Assembly: GCF_014490445.1 (NCBI RefSeq) | Contig: NZ_JACTUZ010000004.1 | Location: 36,790-100,789 of the forward strand | DNA length: 64,000 bases | Reading direction: 5' to 3' | From: Pseudoroseomonas ludipueritiae | Lineage (GTDB): Bacteria > Pseudomonadota > Alphaproteobacteria > Acetobacterales > Acetobacteraceae | Shown: positions 27,451-36,332 of the stretch, one piece after another | Layout of the letters: each line of letters begins with the position of its first letter | How positions within the stretch are numbered: position 1 is the stretch's first letter | Program-made: the position numbers and the translations under genes | The notes under the pieces: model-generated | What the model was told of the DNA's origin: nothing | Database searches by the model: none | Seen by the model: only the letters and a program-made list of their open reading frames with translations

Positions 27451-27630
27451 GCCGGCCAGCCGCCGGCCCATGGGCATAGCGCTGCCATGGGCTTCCCCCT
27501 CCTGAATCGCTTCCGGCCGGCCTCCAGGGCCTTGGCTCAGTCTTCTTCACGGCCGCGCGATGTGGCACGGCAGGTCGAAAGGCTGGCCCGGATCACGGCG
27601 CCATGCAAGTGGAGAGGAGATGACGAGAAG

Positions 27631-28701
27631 TTAACCGTGAGGGGATGACCAGCCTGCTAGTTCTTCCTGGACAAGAGTAGCCAGGAAGGAGGTTGCCCCG
27701 GCGCTGTCGTTCAGGCAGGGCAGCAGGTGAAAGCGCGTGCCGCCGACGCCAAGGAATTCCTCCCGCAGCTCGCTGCCGAGTTCCTCCAGGGTTTCCACGC
27801 AGTCGGAAAGGAAGCCTGGCGCAACCACGGCGATGCGCCTGATGCCCCTGGCCGGCAGGCTCGCGACATAGTCATCCGTATAGGGCTCCAGCCAGGGCTC
27901 ACGACCGAAACGGGACTGGAAGGTCATGGGGAAGCGCTCCGCATCCAGGCCGAGTTCCTGGCGCAGCGCCACCATGGTGCGCTTGCATTCGCGCATATAT
28001 GGGTCGCCCGCTTCCACATAGCGGCGCGGCAGCCCGTGGAAGGAGCCGATCAGCAGTTCCGGTTCCCAGCCGAGCTGCTGTAGCGAAGCCCGGATACGCT
28101 CCGCCATGGCGCGGATGTAGGCTGGATGGTCGGGGAAGCTCGGCAGAGTGCGGATCGCAGGCTGCCGGCGCATCCGCATCAGGGCGCGGAAGGCGGCGTC
28201 ATTCACCGTCGCGGTGGTGGTGGCGCTGTATTGCGGGTAGAGCGGCACCAGCAGCACGCGGCCGCAGCCCTGGTCCACCAGGCCCTGCAGCCGCTCGGCC
28301 ACCGAAGGCTGGCCATAGCGCATGGCCCAGTCCACCACCACTCCCGTGCTCTCCTCCGGCCACAGCGCGCGCAGGTTTTCCGCCTGGGCGCGGGTGAAGC
28401 TCCGCAGGGGGGATTCGTCCTTCTCCCGGTTCCAGATCTCGCGATAGGCGGCACCGGTGCGGAAGGGGCGCCGGCTGAGGATGACTCCTTGCAGCAGCGG
28501 CTGCCACCAGAGCGGGCTGGCCTCGATGACGCGCCGGTCGGACAGGAATTCCGAAAGATAGCGGCGAATGGCCCAGTATCCCGTGCCATCCGGCGTGCCG
28601 AGATTCACCAGCAGCACGCCAATGCGCCCCGCCTGCGCCGGGGCCGGCTCGGACCAGCTCGGCTTGCCGGCCTGGCCCGGTGGACATTCGATATAGCTCA
28701 T
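27631..28701 (-). CDS. hemH: Ferrochelatase
   Basis: 356 aa, membrane-associated enzyme that inserts Fe2+ into protoporphyrin IX, the last step of haem synthesis. Motifs: 'GRIGVLLVNLGTPDG', 'YPQYSATTTATVND', catalytic His in 'LLIGSFHGLPRRYVEAGDPY', 'TFQSRFGREPWLEPYTD' and 'VVAPGFLSDCVETLEEL'. ATG at 28701 overlaps the hemC stop by one base (TGATG), so the two are translationally coupled. An adjacent GTG one codon upstream is possible. Confidence 0.93.
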   Translation of the reverse strand: MSYIECPPGQAGKPSWSEPAPAQAGRIGVLLVNLGTPDGTGYWAIRRYLSEFLSDRRVIEASPLWWQPLLQGVILSRRPFRTGAAYREIWNREKDESPLRSFTRAQAENLRALWPEESTGVVVDWAMRYGQPSVAERLQGLVDQGCGRVLLVPLYPQYSATTTATVNDAAFRALMRMRRQPAIRTLPSFPDHPAYIRAMAERIRASLQQLGWEPELLIGSFHGLPRRYVEAGDPYMRECKRTMVALRQELGLDAERFPMTFQSRFGREPWLEPYTDDYVASLPARGIRRIAVVAPGFLSDCVETLEELGSELREEFLGVGGTRFHLLPCLNDSAGATSFLATLVQEELAGWSSPHG

Positions 28702-29675
28702 CACAGGATATCCTCGGGACTGTCCGCGCGCAGGGCGGCGCCCAGTTCGGCGCCCAGGCGGGCCGCATCGGCCTGCCGCCCGCGCAGGCTGCGCCGCAGC
28801 AGGAAGGAGCCATCGGGCCGCGCCAGCATGGCCGTCAGCAGCAGTTCACCACCGGGCAGCGGGCGCGCGAAGGCGCCGACAGGGGTGCGGCAGGAACCAT
28901 CCAGCGCATGCAGCACCGCGCGCTCCGCCCGGGCGGCGAACCGCGCGGCGGGGTCGTCGATGCGCGCCAGCAGGGCGCGCGTGTGGTGGTCGTTCTCCCG
29001 CGCCGTCACGGCAATGATGCCCTGGCCGGCGGCGGGCAGCATGGCCTCGGGCTCCAGCACGGCGGCGATGCGGTGGGTCAGGCCCAGGCGCTTCAGCCCG
29101 GCCACCGCCAGCAGCGTGGCAACGAAGTCACCGCCCTCCAGCCGCTCCAGCCGCGTGCGGACATTGCCGCGGAGCAGGCCGAAGCGCAGGTCCGGCCGTG
29201 CGTGCAGCAGCTGCGCCTGCCGCCGCGGGGAAGCGGTGCCGATGCGCCCGGCCTCCGGCAGGCAGGGGAAGGGCAGGGCGCGCTCGGTGGGTGGGCAGCA
29301 GGGTGCCAGCACCAGGGCATCGCGCGGGTCCTCACGCGGCAGCATGCAGGCAATGGCGATGCCGCGCGGCAGTTCCGTCTCCAGGTCCTTCAGGCTGTGG
29401 ACGGCGAAATCGACACGTCCGTCCAGCAGCGCCTCATGGATATCCTTGGCGAAAAGGCCCTTGCCGCCGAGATCGGCCAGCCGCCGGTCCTGCACCCGGT
29501 CCCCGGCGGTGCTGATGACCTCCTCCCGCATTGGCAGCCCGGGGCGGATGGCGTCCAGCGCCTCCATCACCATCCGCGTCTGGGTCCGGGCCAGGGCGGA
29601 GCCCCGCGTGCCGAGGCGCAGCGCGGCCAGAGTGGCCTGGGGAGGCCAGGAAGGGAGCGAAAGGACGGCTGACAT
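28701..29675 (-). CDS. hemC: Porphobilinogen deaminase (hydroxymethylbilane synthase)
   Basis: 324 aa. N-terminal 'LRLGTRGSALARTQTRMV', 'GGKGLFAKDIHEALLDGRVD', 'AVHSLKDLETELP', 'ATLLAVAGLKRLG' and, near residue 240, 'ERAVLHALDGSCRTPVGAFA' with the invariant Cys carrying the dipyrromethane cofactor. Polymerises four porphobilinogens. Upstream of hemH in a two-gene haem unit. Confidence 0.93.
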   Translation of the reverse strand: MSAVLSLPSWPPQATLAALRLGTRGSALARTQTRMVMEALDAIRPGLPMREEVISTAGDRVQDRRLADLGGKGLFAKDIHEALLDGRVDFAVHSLKDLETELPRGIAIACMLPREDPRDALVLAPCCPPTERALPFPCLPEAGRIGTASPRRQAQLLHARPDLRFGLLRGNVRTRLERLEGGDFVATLLAVAGLKRLGLTHRIAAVLEPEAMLPAAGQGIIAVTARENDHHTRALLARIDDPAARFAARAERAVLHALDGSCRTPVGAFARPLPGGELLLTAMLARPDGSFLLRRSLRGRQADAARLGAELGAALRADSPEDIL

Positions 29676-29697
29676 GCGGAAGGTCTTTCTCCTGGGG

Positions 29698-29727
29698 CCG
29701 CGCGCGGGGTAGGTGCCCCACGCGCGG
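29698..29727 (-). terminator. Stem-loop after catalase
   Basis: Twelve-base-pair stem with one internal mismatch (29698-29709 with 29716-29727, CCGCGCGCGGGG/CCCCACGCGCGG), 8 bp after the catalase stop and before hemC on the same strand. It should separate the two transcription units. Confidence 0.55.
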
Positions 29728-29735
29728 TTCCGCTG

Positions 29736-31244
29736 TTACTCGGCGGCCGCGGCGGGGATGACGTCGGCGGCCGTCGTGGGGGCCGAGGCCGGGGCGGTGT
29801 GGATGCGCTGGATCGCGGCCTCCACGCCGGCGGCATAGGCCGGGTCGGCGCGGCGGAAGTGCTCCAGCTGCCGCTCGATGATGAAGCGCGGCACGCCCTG
29901 CATGGCACCGGCGATATTCTCGAACAGCCGCTGCTGCTGCGCCGCGTCCATCAGGCGGAACAGGTCGCCGGGCTGGCGGTAGTCGTCGTTGCCGTCGCGG
30001 TGGTTGTAGTGGTCCGCGTCGCCGTTGATGCGCAGCGGCGGTTCCTTGGCCGAAGCCACCTCCGCCGGGCCGTTGAAGGAATTCGGCTCGTAGTAGGCGT
30101 CGGTGCCATGGGGCGCGTCGAAGCGCATGGCGCCATCGGCGTGGTAGTGGTGCACCGGGCAGCGCGGGCGGTTCACCGGCAGCGCCTCGTAATGCGTGCC
30201 GACGCGGTAGCGGTGCGCATCCGCATAGGCGAAGAGACGGCCCTGCAGCACCTTGTCCGGCGAATAGCCGATGCCCGGCACGACATTGGAGGGCGAGAAG
30301 GAAGCCTGCTCGATCTCCGCAAAATAATGCTCGGGGTTCCGGTTCAGCTCCAGCACGCCCACTTCGATCAGCGGGTAGTCGCCATGCGGCCAGACCTTGG
30401 TCAGGTCGAAGGGATTGTACCAGTGCTTGTCGGCATCGGCTTCCGGCATGATCTGCACGCAGACGCGCCACTTCGGGTATTCGCCGCGCTCGATGGCTTC
30501 GTAAAGATCACGCTGGGCGCTTTCACGATCCTCGGCGATCACGGCATTGGCTTCCGCGTTCGTCCAGGTCTTGATGCCCTGCATGGACTTGAAGTGGAAC
30601 TTCACCCAGTAGCGCTCACCGGCATCGTTCCACAGCGAATAGGTGTGGCTGCCGTAGCCGTTCATGGCGCGGTAGTTCTGCGGCAGGCCACGGTCGCTCA
30701 TCAGGATGGTCACCTGGTGAAGGCTCTCGGGGGAGAGCGACCAGAAGTCCCACATGGCGGTCGCGCTGCGCATATTGGTGCGCGGGTGGCGCTTCTGGGT
30801 GCGGATGAAGTCCGGGAACTTCATCGGGTCACGGATGAAGAAGACGGGCGTGTTGTTGCCCACCAGATCCCAGTTGCCTTCCTCGGTGTAGAATTTCAGG
30901 GCGAAGCCGCGCACGTCGCGCTCGGCATCGGCCGCGCCGCGCTCGCCGGCCACGGTGGAGAAGCGCAGCAGCGTCTCCGTCACCTTGCCGGGCTGGAAGA
31001 CCTTGGCGCGGGTATACTTGGTGATGTCGCCGGTGATGGTCAGGGTGCCATAGGCGCCGGAGCCCTTGGCATGCACCACGCGCTCGGGGATGCGCTCGCG
31101 GTTCTGGTGCGCCAGCTTCTCGATCAGCTGGAAGTCCTGCAGCAGGACCGGGCCGCGCGGGCCGGCCGTGACGCTGTTCTGGTTGTCGGCAACCGGCGCA
31201 CCCGCCGTGCTGGTCAGTACGGGACGTGTGGTGATGTCTGCCAT
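29736..31244 (-). CDS. katA: Monofunctional haem catalase
   Basis: 502 aa, the size of small-subunit (clade 3-like) catalases. Catalytic His in '[18 protein letters not shown]', distal Asn in '[20 protein letters not shown]', haem-ligand Tyr in '[20 protein letters not shown]' (RxxxYxxxxxxR). The start at 31244 was chosen because GGAGG lies 6 bp upstream; an earlier in-frame ATG at 31256 overlaps that site. Divergent from oxyR, its probable activator. Confidence 0.93.
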   Translation of the reverse strand: MADITTRPVLTSTAGAPVADNQNSVTAGPRGPVLLQDFQLIEKLAHQNRERIPERVVHAKGSGAYGTLTITGDITKYTRAKVFQPGKVTETLLRFSTVAGERGAADAERDVRGFALKFYTEEGNWDLVGNNTPVFFIRDPMKFPDFIRTQKRHPRTNMRSATAMWDFWSLSPESLHQVTILMSDRGLPQNYRAMNGYGSHTYSLWNDAGERYWVKFHFKSMQGIKTWTNAEANAVIAEDRESAQRDLYEAIERGEYPKWRVCVQIMPEADADKHWYNPFDLTKVWPHGDYPLIEVGVLELNRNPEHYFAEIEQASFSPSNVVPGIGYSPDKVLQGRLFAYADAHRYRVGTHYEALPVNRPRCPVHHYHADGAMRFDAPHGTDAYYEPNSFNGPAEVASAKEPPLRINGDADHYNHRDGNDDYRQPGDLFRLMDAAQQQRLFENIAGAMQGVPRFIIERQLEHFRRADPAYAAGVEAAIQRIHTAPASAPTTAADVIPAAAAE

Positions 31245-31353
31245 CGGGTCCTCCATCTCTTCGCCTTCAGGGCGCTGGCGGAAGATGACCGAAGCTGAAG
31301 CGCAGGTTAAATCGATCTTTTCATCCGGATTGTTCGGTCTTACCTATGGGTCC
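31245..31353. promoter_or_regulatory. Divergent katA-oxyR promoter region
   Basis: 109 bp between catalase (leftward) and OxyR (rightward). It includes an A+T-richer core around 31303-31350. Divergent oxyR-kat pairs are normally controlled by OxyR binding here; I could not identify a clean ATAG-N7 repeat site. Confidence 0.5.
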
Positions 31354-32289
31354 ATGGCACCTCCCAGCACCCTCGCCGGCCTTTCCCTGCGCGACCTCGA
31401 ATACGCCGTGGCAGTGGCCGACCTCGGCCATTTCGGGCGTGCGGCGGAACGCTGCGGCGTCAGCCAGGCGGGCCTTTCTGAGCAGGTGCGAAAGCTGGAA
31501 AGCCTGCTAGGCGTTGCGCTGTTCGAGCGCACGACGCGGCGCATCACCGTCACTCCGGCAGGGGAGGTGCTGCTGCGGCAGGCGCGGGACGTGGTGGCCG
31601 CGGCGCGCCTGCTGCTGGAGATGGCGCGCAGCCGGTCTGAGCCGCTGGCGGGGCCGCTGCGCCTGGGCGTCATCGCCACACTGGGGCCTTACTACCTGCC
31701 GGGCCTGCTGCGGGCGGCGCGCACGCGCTACCCCCGGTTGGAACTACGCTTGCAGGAGGGGCAGACCGCTACCTTGCTCAGTGCCCTCCAGGCCGGTGAC
31801 CTCGACGCGCTGCTGGTGGCCTTGCCGCTGCCAACGGAAGCGCTGATGGCCGAGGCGCTGTTCTTCGAGCCCTTCCGCGCTGTGCTGCCCTGCGACCACC
31901 CGCTAACCAGTCAGCCTGAACTCGGCTTGCAGGATCTGGCGGGCGAGGGGCTGCTTCTGCTGGAGGAAGGGCATTGCCTGCGGGACCAGGCCCTCTCGCT
32001 CTGCGGCAAGAACCAGCCGGGGCGGGATGCACGCTTCGCCAGCAGCCTGGAGATGCTGCGGCACATGATCGCTGCCGGCGAGGGCTATTCCCTGCTGCCC
32101 CTGCTGGCAACGCAGGAGCGGGCGGAACTGGACGGGCTGGTGCGCGTGCGTGACCTGACCCATGCCGAGGAGGTCGGCCGCACCATCGGCCTCGCCTGGC
32201 GACGGACGGATACGCGCGCCGAGGCCTTCCAGGAATTCGCCGCTTTCCTGCGGGAGATGGCGCCTGCCGGAACGCGCGCCGCCCAGTAG
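31354..32289 (+). CDS. oxyR: Hydrogen-peroxide-sensing transcriptional activator OxyR
   Basis: 311 aa LysR-type regulator. HTH at about 13-62 ('LSLRDLEYAVAVADLGHFGR', 'CGVSQAGLSEQVRKLE'). The redox pair is conserved: Cys208 and Cys217 in 'GHCLRDQALSLC', with the same nine-residue spacing as the Escherichia coli C199-C208 pair. Divergent from catalase. ATG at 31354 was chosen because it starts just ahead of the HTH domain. Confidence 0.93.
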   Translation: MAPPSTLAGLSLRDLEYAVAVADLGHFGRAAERCGVSQAGLSEQVRKLESLLGVALFERTTRRITVTPAGEVLLRQARDVVAAARLLLEMARSRSEPLAGPLRLGVIATLGPYYLPGLLRAARTRYPRLELRLQEGQTATLLSALQAGDLDALLVALPLPTEALMAEALFFEPFRAVLPCDHPLTSQPELGLQDLAGEGLLLLEEGHCLRDQALSLCGKNQPGRDARFASSLEMLRHMIAAGEGYSLLPLLATQERAELDGLVRVRDLTHAEEVGRTIGLAWRRTDTRAEAFQEFAAFLREMAPAGTRAAQ

Positions 32290-32299
32290 GGCGGCGCGC
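32274..32299 (+). terminator. Strong stem-loop spanning the oxyR stop codon
   Basis: Eleven-base-pair perfect stem GCGCGCCGCCC/GGGCGGCGCGC (32274-32284 with 32289-32299) with loop AGTA. The oxyR stop (32287-32289) lies in the loop and the base of the right arm. It sits between convergent oxyR and the sugar kinase gene, so it can act in both directions. Confidence 0.7.
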
Positions 32300-32307
32300 C
32301 GGGCCGA

Positions 32308-33249
32308 TCAGGCGCCGGCGGAAGCCTTCAGCGCCTCGCGGAAGCGGGCGAAGGTGGCGGCATCGGCGAAGGCCTTCTGGGTACCCGGACGGGTGATGGA
32401 ATCCGCCGCATAGCTGGCACCCCAGGCCATGGCCGCCTGCACGTCGCGGTTGGCGGCGTAATGCTGCGCGAAGGCGCCGATGAAGGCGTCGCCCGCGCCG
32501 CTGGTGTCATGCGCCCGCACCCGCACGGAAGGCACATGCACCGCCGGGCCGTCGGTCACCAGCAACGCACCATCGGCGCCCAGCGTCACAATCACGGCCC
32601 GGATGCCACGGGCCACCAGGGTGCGCGCGGCGGCCTCGGCCTGTGCCGGCGTCTCGGCGGGCAGGCCGGTCAGGATGGTCAGCTCGGTCTGGTTGGGCAC
32701 CAGGAAGGTGGCGGAAAGGATGCGCTCCACATCCAGCTCAGGCACCGCCGGGGCGGGGTTCAGCAGCACCTCGATCCCCTCCCGCGCCGCCCAGGCGACG
32801 GTGTGGTAGATCGTCTCCAGCGGGATCTCCAGTTGCAGCAGGATCAGGCCGCAGGTGCGGAGGTCGTCGGCCGCCGCGTCCACATCCGCCGGCAGCAGGT
32901 GCTCGTTGGCGCCCTTGACGATCAGGATGCGGTTCTCGCCGGAGGGCTCGACGAAAATGGGCGCCACGCCGCTCTGCGTGCCCGGCACGGCGCGCACGTG
33001 GCGGGTGTCGATGCCCAGGTCCTGGAAGTTCTTGATCGTGCCGCCGCCGAAGAGGTCGTCGCCCACGCGGCTGACCAGCAGCACGTCCCCGCCCAGCTTG
33101 GCGGCGGCCACGGCCTGATTGGCGCCCTTGCCGCCATGGCCCATGGCGAAGGAGGGGGCGGCCAGGGTCTCGCCCGCCGCCGGCATCCGGTCGGTATAGG
33201 TGATCAGGTCGACCATGTTGCTGCCGACCACACCGATGCGCGTACCCAT
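32308..33249 (-). CDS. PfkB-family sugar kinase (ribokinase/deoxyribokinase)
   Basis: 313 aa. N-terminal GG motif 'VVGSNMVDLITYTDRMPAAGETL' and 'GHGGKGANQAVAAAKLGGDV', C-terminal catalytic 'VRAHDTSGAGDAFIGAFA' with the base Asp. The sequence is ribokinase-like. In context (deoC, DeoR) it likely phosphorylates deoxyribose, ribose or both; DeoK-type kinases belong to this family. Last gene of a seven-gene minus-strand operon. Confidence 0.88.
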   Translation of the reverse strand: MGTRIGVVGSNMVDLITYTDRMPAAGETLAAPSFAMGHGGKGANQAVAAAKLGGDVLLVSRVGDDLFGGGTIKNFQDLGIDTRHVRAVPGTQSGVAPIFVEPSGENRILIVKGANEHLLPADVDAAADDLRTCGLILLQLEIPLETIYHTVAWAAREGIEVLLNPAPAVPELDVERILSATFLVPNQTELTILTGLPAETPAQAEAAARTLVARGIRAVIVTLGADGALLVTDGPAVHVPSVRVRAHDTSGAGDAFIGAFAQHYAANRDVQAAMAWGASYAADSITRPGTQKAFADAATFARFREALKASAGA

Positions 33250-33257
33250 GGAAGTTC

Positions 33258-34328
33258 CTATCCTAGCGAGGAGATGAGAGCGGCCGTCTTGTGGGCCGCT
33301 TCTTGGTCCAGGTAGCCGGCGCGCACGGAGAAGCCGGCCTGCGCCCCCGGCGGCAGCAGCCGCACATGGCCCTTGCGCTTCTCCGCCGCATAGCCTTCCG
33401 GCTGGCAGGTGGAGGGCAGGGCGAAGGCGGCCACCTGCTGGTCCGGGTCGTGCAGAATCCAGCGGACCGTGTGCGGGAAGTCGGCGGGGGCATAGGACAT
33501 GGCGAAGCCATCGCCCTCCGGCCGTGCGAGCATCAGGTGGGTCTCGCCCTTCGCGTCGGTGCCGAGGCCGTGCAGGTAGAAGACCTGCTCCGGGTCATAA
33601 AGCTCCGGCTCGTCCAGCGCCTCCATGCGCGCCGGGTTGCGCGCGAGGTCCTCGATCAGCGCCAGATAGGCCGGGTTGGGCTGCACATGCGCCGGCACCG
33701 CGTGCCGCACCGCCGTGCGATCCGGCGTGAAGGGGGCCGGTTGCAGGCAGCGGCCGCCGGGCACGAAGGCGAAGTTGACGTGGCACATGTACATCAACTC
33801 CATCGGCTTGCCCGACAGGTTGCGGATGTTGAGGCCGATGTCGAAGAGCGTGGCGCCGGGCCGCAGCGCCAGCGAGGGATGCGCCTGGTAGTGCGAGCCG
33901 AAGCCCATGACATATTCCCGCGCGCTGACCACGCGCAGGAAGGAGCCGTTCGCGTCCTCGCCGAATTCAAGCCATGCACGATCCATCGGCGCGCAGGGGA
34001 ATTCACCATGGGCGGCGTGGCTGTCCTCCGGCGCCGGCACGCCGTTGCGTAGCAAGCCGCTGTGGAAGGCGAAGCAGCCATAGGTCTCAGCGATGGTGGT
34101 TGCCGGGCGCGGGGCGTCGAAGCCGCTGGACATGGCCAGTTCCACGCCGTCGAAGCGCGCGGACCAGATCATGCCGCCCATCCAGGGCAGCACCACCACC
34201 TCGCCCCGGCTGTTGCGCAGGCGTAGGCCAGGGATGCCGGTGTGGAAGCGGAAGAGGGTGGCGGAGAGTTCCCCGGCGCGCAGGACCTCGCCGGTGACTT
34301 CGGGGTAGAGGGGGATGGTCGCGGCCAT
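33258..34328 (-). CDS. DUF4432 family protein (aldose-1-epimerase-like)
   Basis: 356 aa, galactose-mutarotase-like beta-sandwich family ('EVVVLPWMGGMIWSARFDGV', 'GCFAFHSGLLRNGVPAPED', 'ELMYMCHVNFAFVPGG'). Members are found with sugar uptake genes, including deoxyribose operons (DeoX-like). It probably handles the anomeric form of the imported sugar, but the activity is inferred. Only 3 bp separate its start from the upstream permease stop. Confidence 0.8.
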   Translation of the reverse strand: MAATIPLYPEVTGEVLRAGELSATLFRFHTGIPGLRLRNSRGEVVVLPWMGGMIWSARFDGVELAMSSGFDAPRPATTIAETYGCFAFHSGLLRNGVPAPEDSHAAHGEFPCAPMDRAWLEFGEDANGSFLRVVSAREYVMGFGSHYQAHPSLALRPGATLFDIGLNIRNLSGKPMELMYMCHVNFAFVPGGRCLQPAPFTPDRTAVRHAVPAHVQPNPAYLALIEDLARNPARMEALDEPELYDPEQVFYLHGLGTDAKGETHLMLARPEGDGFAMSYAPADFPHTVRWILHDPDQQVAAFALPSTCQPEGYAAEKRKGHVRLLPPGAQAGFSVRAGYLDQEAAHKTAALISSLG

Positions 34329-34330
34329 GG

Positions 34331-35323
34331 TCAGCGCACCCGGTTCCGCCAGGCGGCCAGGGCGATGGAGAGCAGCAGGAAGCCGCCCCAGATCAGGTCC
34401 ACCAGGAAGTTGGAGAAGCGCATGATCTGCAAGCCGGAAGACAGCAGCATCAGCGCCACCAGCGCCAGCGCCACGCCCACCACGCTGCCGCGCCCGCCGG
34501 CCGGGTTGGTGCCGGCCAGCACCGAGATCAGCACGGCCTGCAACAGGTAGGAGACGCCGTAATCCGACTTCGCCGCATTGGTGCGGCCGGACAGCAGGAT
34601 GCCCGCGATGGAGGCCAGCACGCCGGTCATGACATAGGAGAAGAAAACGGTGCGCCCGGTGCGCAGCCCGGCGAAGGCCGCCGCGCGCGCATTGGTGCCG
34701 ATCAGCGACAGGTTGATACCGAAGGCGGTGCGCGACAGCAGGAACCAGACCAGCGCCGCCACCACCAGGAAGACGATCAGCGGCACCGCGATGCCGAGGG
34801 CCGTACCATTGCCGATCTGGCCCCAGAGCTTGGGGAAGCCCACCACGGCGGGCCCGCCCGTCAGCACCAGGCAGATGCCGGTGAAGACCTGCCCGGTGCC
34901 AATGGTGGCCAGGATGGGCGTGACGCGCAGCCGGGTGATCAGCAGACCGTTGATGGCGCCCGCGATGATCCCGGTGCCGAGCGCAATGCCGATACCGGCC
35001 GCCACGGTGTGCAGCGGCAGGTTCACCAGTTCCGGCCCGCGCGGCCCGCCGACCCAGTGGAAGAACATGCCCGCCAGGATGCAGGAGAGATTGGCTATGC
35101 CGATGACCGAGAGATCGATGCCGCCGGTCAGCATCGCCACCATCATGGCGATGGCCAGCAGGCCCAGCTCAGGCGCGATGAAGGTGATGGATTCAAAGAC
35201 ATAGGGGCGCAGGAACCGGTCGGGGTTCAGCGCCGCCATGCCGGCGAAGATCAGCACCGTCAGCAGCAGGAGCTGCAGCAGGTTGGTGTCGAAGCGGCGC
35301 AGGCGCTGGGTGATGGCGCTCAT
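34331..35323 (-). CDS. Sugar ABC transporter permease (RbsC/LsrC family), first copy
   Basis: 330 aa, about nine to ten membrane helices. 'GGIDLSVIGIANLSCILAGM' and 'GRTNAAKSDYGVSYLLQAVL' are the BPD_transp_2 signatures of ribose-type permeases. A second, different permease (35340) lies 16 bp upstream, so the channel is a heterodimer as in Lsr transporters. Confidence 0.9.
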   Translation of the reverse strand: MSAITQRLRRFDTNLLQLLLLTVLIFAGMAALNPDRFLRPYVFESITFIAPELGLLAIAMMVAMLTGGIDLSVIGIANLSCILAGMFFHWVGGPRGPELVNLPLHTVAAGIGIALGTGIIAGAINGLLITRLRVTPILATIGTGQVFTGICLVLTGGPAVVGFPKLWGQIGNGTALGIAVPLIVFLVVAALVWFLLSRTAFGINLSLIGTNARAAAFAGLRTGRTVFFSYVMTGVLASIAGILLSGRTNAAKSDYGVSYLLQAVLISVLAGTNPAGGRGSVVGVALALVALMLLSSGLQIMRFSNFLVDLIWGGFLLLSIALAAWRNRVR

Positions 35324-35339
35324 GATGCGTTCCCTGCCT

Positions 35340-36332
35340 TCAGGCGATGCGCTTGCGGTCGCGCCAGGCGGTGGCCGCCGTGGCCGCGATCACGATCAGG
35401 CCCACCACCACGCGCTGCCAGGTGGTGTCCACGCCCAGGATGATCAGGCTGTTGGTGATGACCACCAGCGTCAGCACGCCCAGCACGGTGCCGATGACCG
35501 TGCCGCGCCCGCCGAAGATGCTGGCGCCGCCGAGCACCACCGCCGCGATCACGTCCAGCTCCAGTCCCACCATGTCGCGCGGGTTGGCGGTCCAGATCAT
35601 GGCGCCGTGCAGCAGGCCGGCGAAGCCCGCCAGCGCACCGGCCAGGCCATAGATGAAGAAGGTGGTGCGGCGGACATTGAAGCCGACGCGCCGCGCCGCT
35701 TCCTCGCCGCCGCCCAGGGCATAGATGCTGCGGCCCATCATGGTGTAGCGCAGCATCAGATGCACCAGCAGGGCGATACCAGCATAGACCAGCACCATGG
35801 AGGAGAGGCCCGCCGTGCTGCCATCCGCCTGGGTGACATGGAAGAACTCGCCACGGGCGAAGTTGATCAGCAGCGGCGGCATCTGGTCGATGTTGATCTG
35901 GCTGGTGCCGACCACGCCGAGGATGAAGCCGCGCACGGCGGTGCCGGTGCCGAGCGTGACGATCAGCGGGATCATCCGCAGGTAATAGACGAAGACCGCG
36001 TTCACCAGCCCGAGGCCGACGCCGATGGCGGTGGCCATGGCGAAGGGCAGCAGCACGCCATCGAAGCCCCAGGCGATCATGGCCTTCACGGTCAGGTACA
36101 TGGCCGCGATGGCGAAAGCGGGGAAGGAGACGTCGATGCCGCCAGAAAGCATGACCAGCAGCACCGCCAATGCCAGGATGCCGGTGATGACGCTGGCACG
36201 CATCAGGCTGAAGAGGTTGGCGGGCTGCCAGAAGACCGGGTTGATCGTGCCGATCACCACCACGGCCAGCACCAGCACGGCCGCCACCATCATCTCCGGA
36301 TGGCGGCGCAACGCGTTGGCGAGGGCGCTCAT
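35340..36332 (-). CDS. Sugar ABC transporter permease (RbsC/LsrD family), second copy
   Basis: 330 aa, multi-helix. 'SGGIDVSFPAFAIAAMYLTV' and 'MIWTANPRDMVGLELDVIAAVVLGG' match the ribose/AI-2 permease family. Its start overlaps the ATPase stop (4 bp, ATGA). Confidence 0.9.
   Translation of the reverse strand: MSALANALRRHPEMMVAAVLVLAVVVIGTINPVFWQPANLFSLMRASVITGILALAVLLVMLSGGIDVSFPAFAIAAMYLTVKAMIAWGFDGVLLPFAMATAIGVGLGLVNAVFVYYLRMIPLIVTLGTGTAVRGFILGVVGTSQINIDQMPPLLINFARGEFFHVTQADGSTAGLSSMVLVYAGIALLVHLMLRYTMMGRSIYALGGGEEAARRVGFNVRRTTFFIYGLAGALAGFAGLLHGAMIWTANPRDMVGLELDVIAAVVLGGASIFGGRGTVIGTVLGVLTLVVITNSLIILGVDTTWQRVVVGLIVIAATAATAWRDRKRIA

Noticed and set aside
29799-31298. A 499-codon plus-strand open frame opposite catalase
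   Set aside because: Catalase has all catalytic motifs in the other strand; the antisense frame is Val/Ala/His/Arg-biased and unrecognisable.
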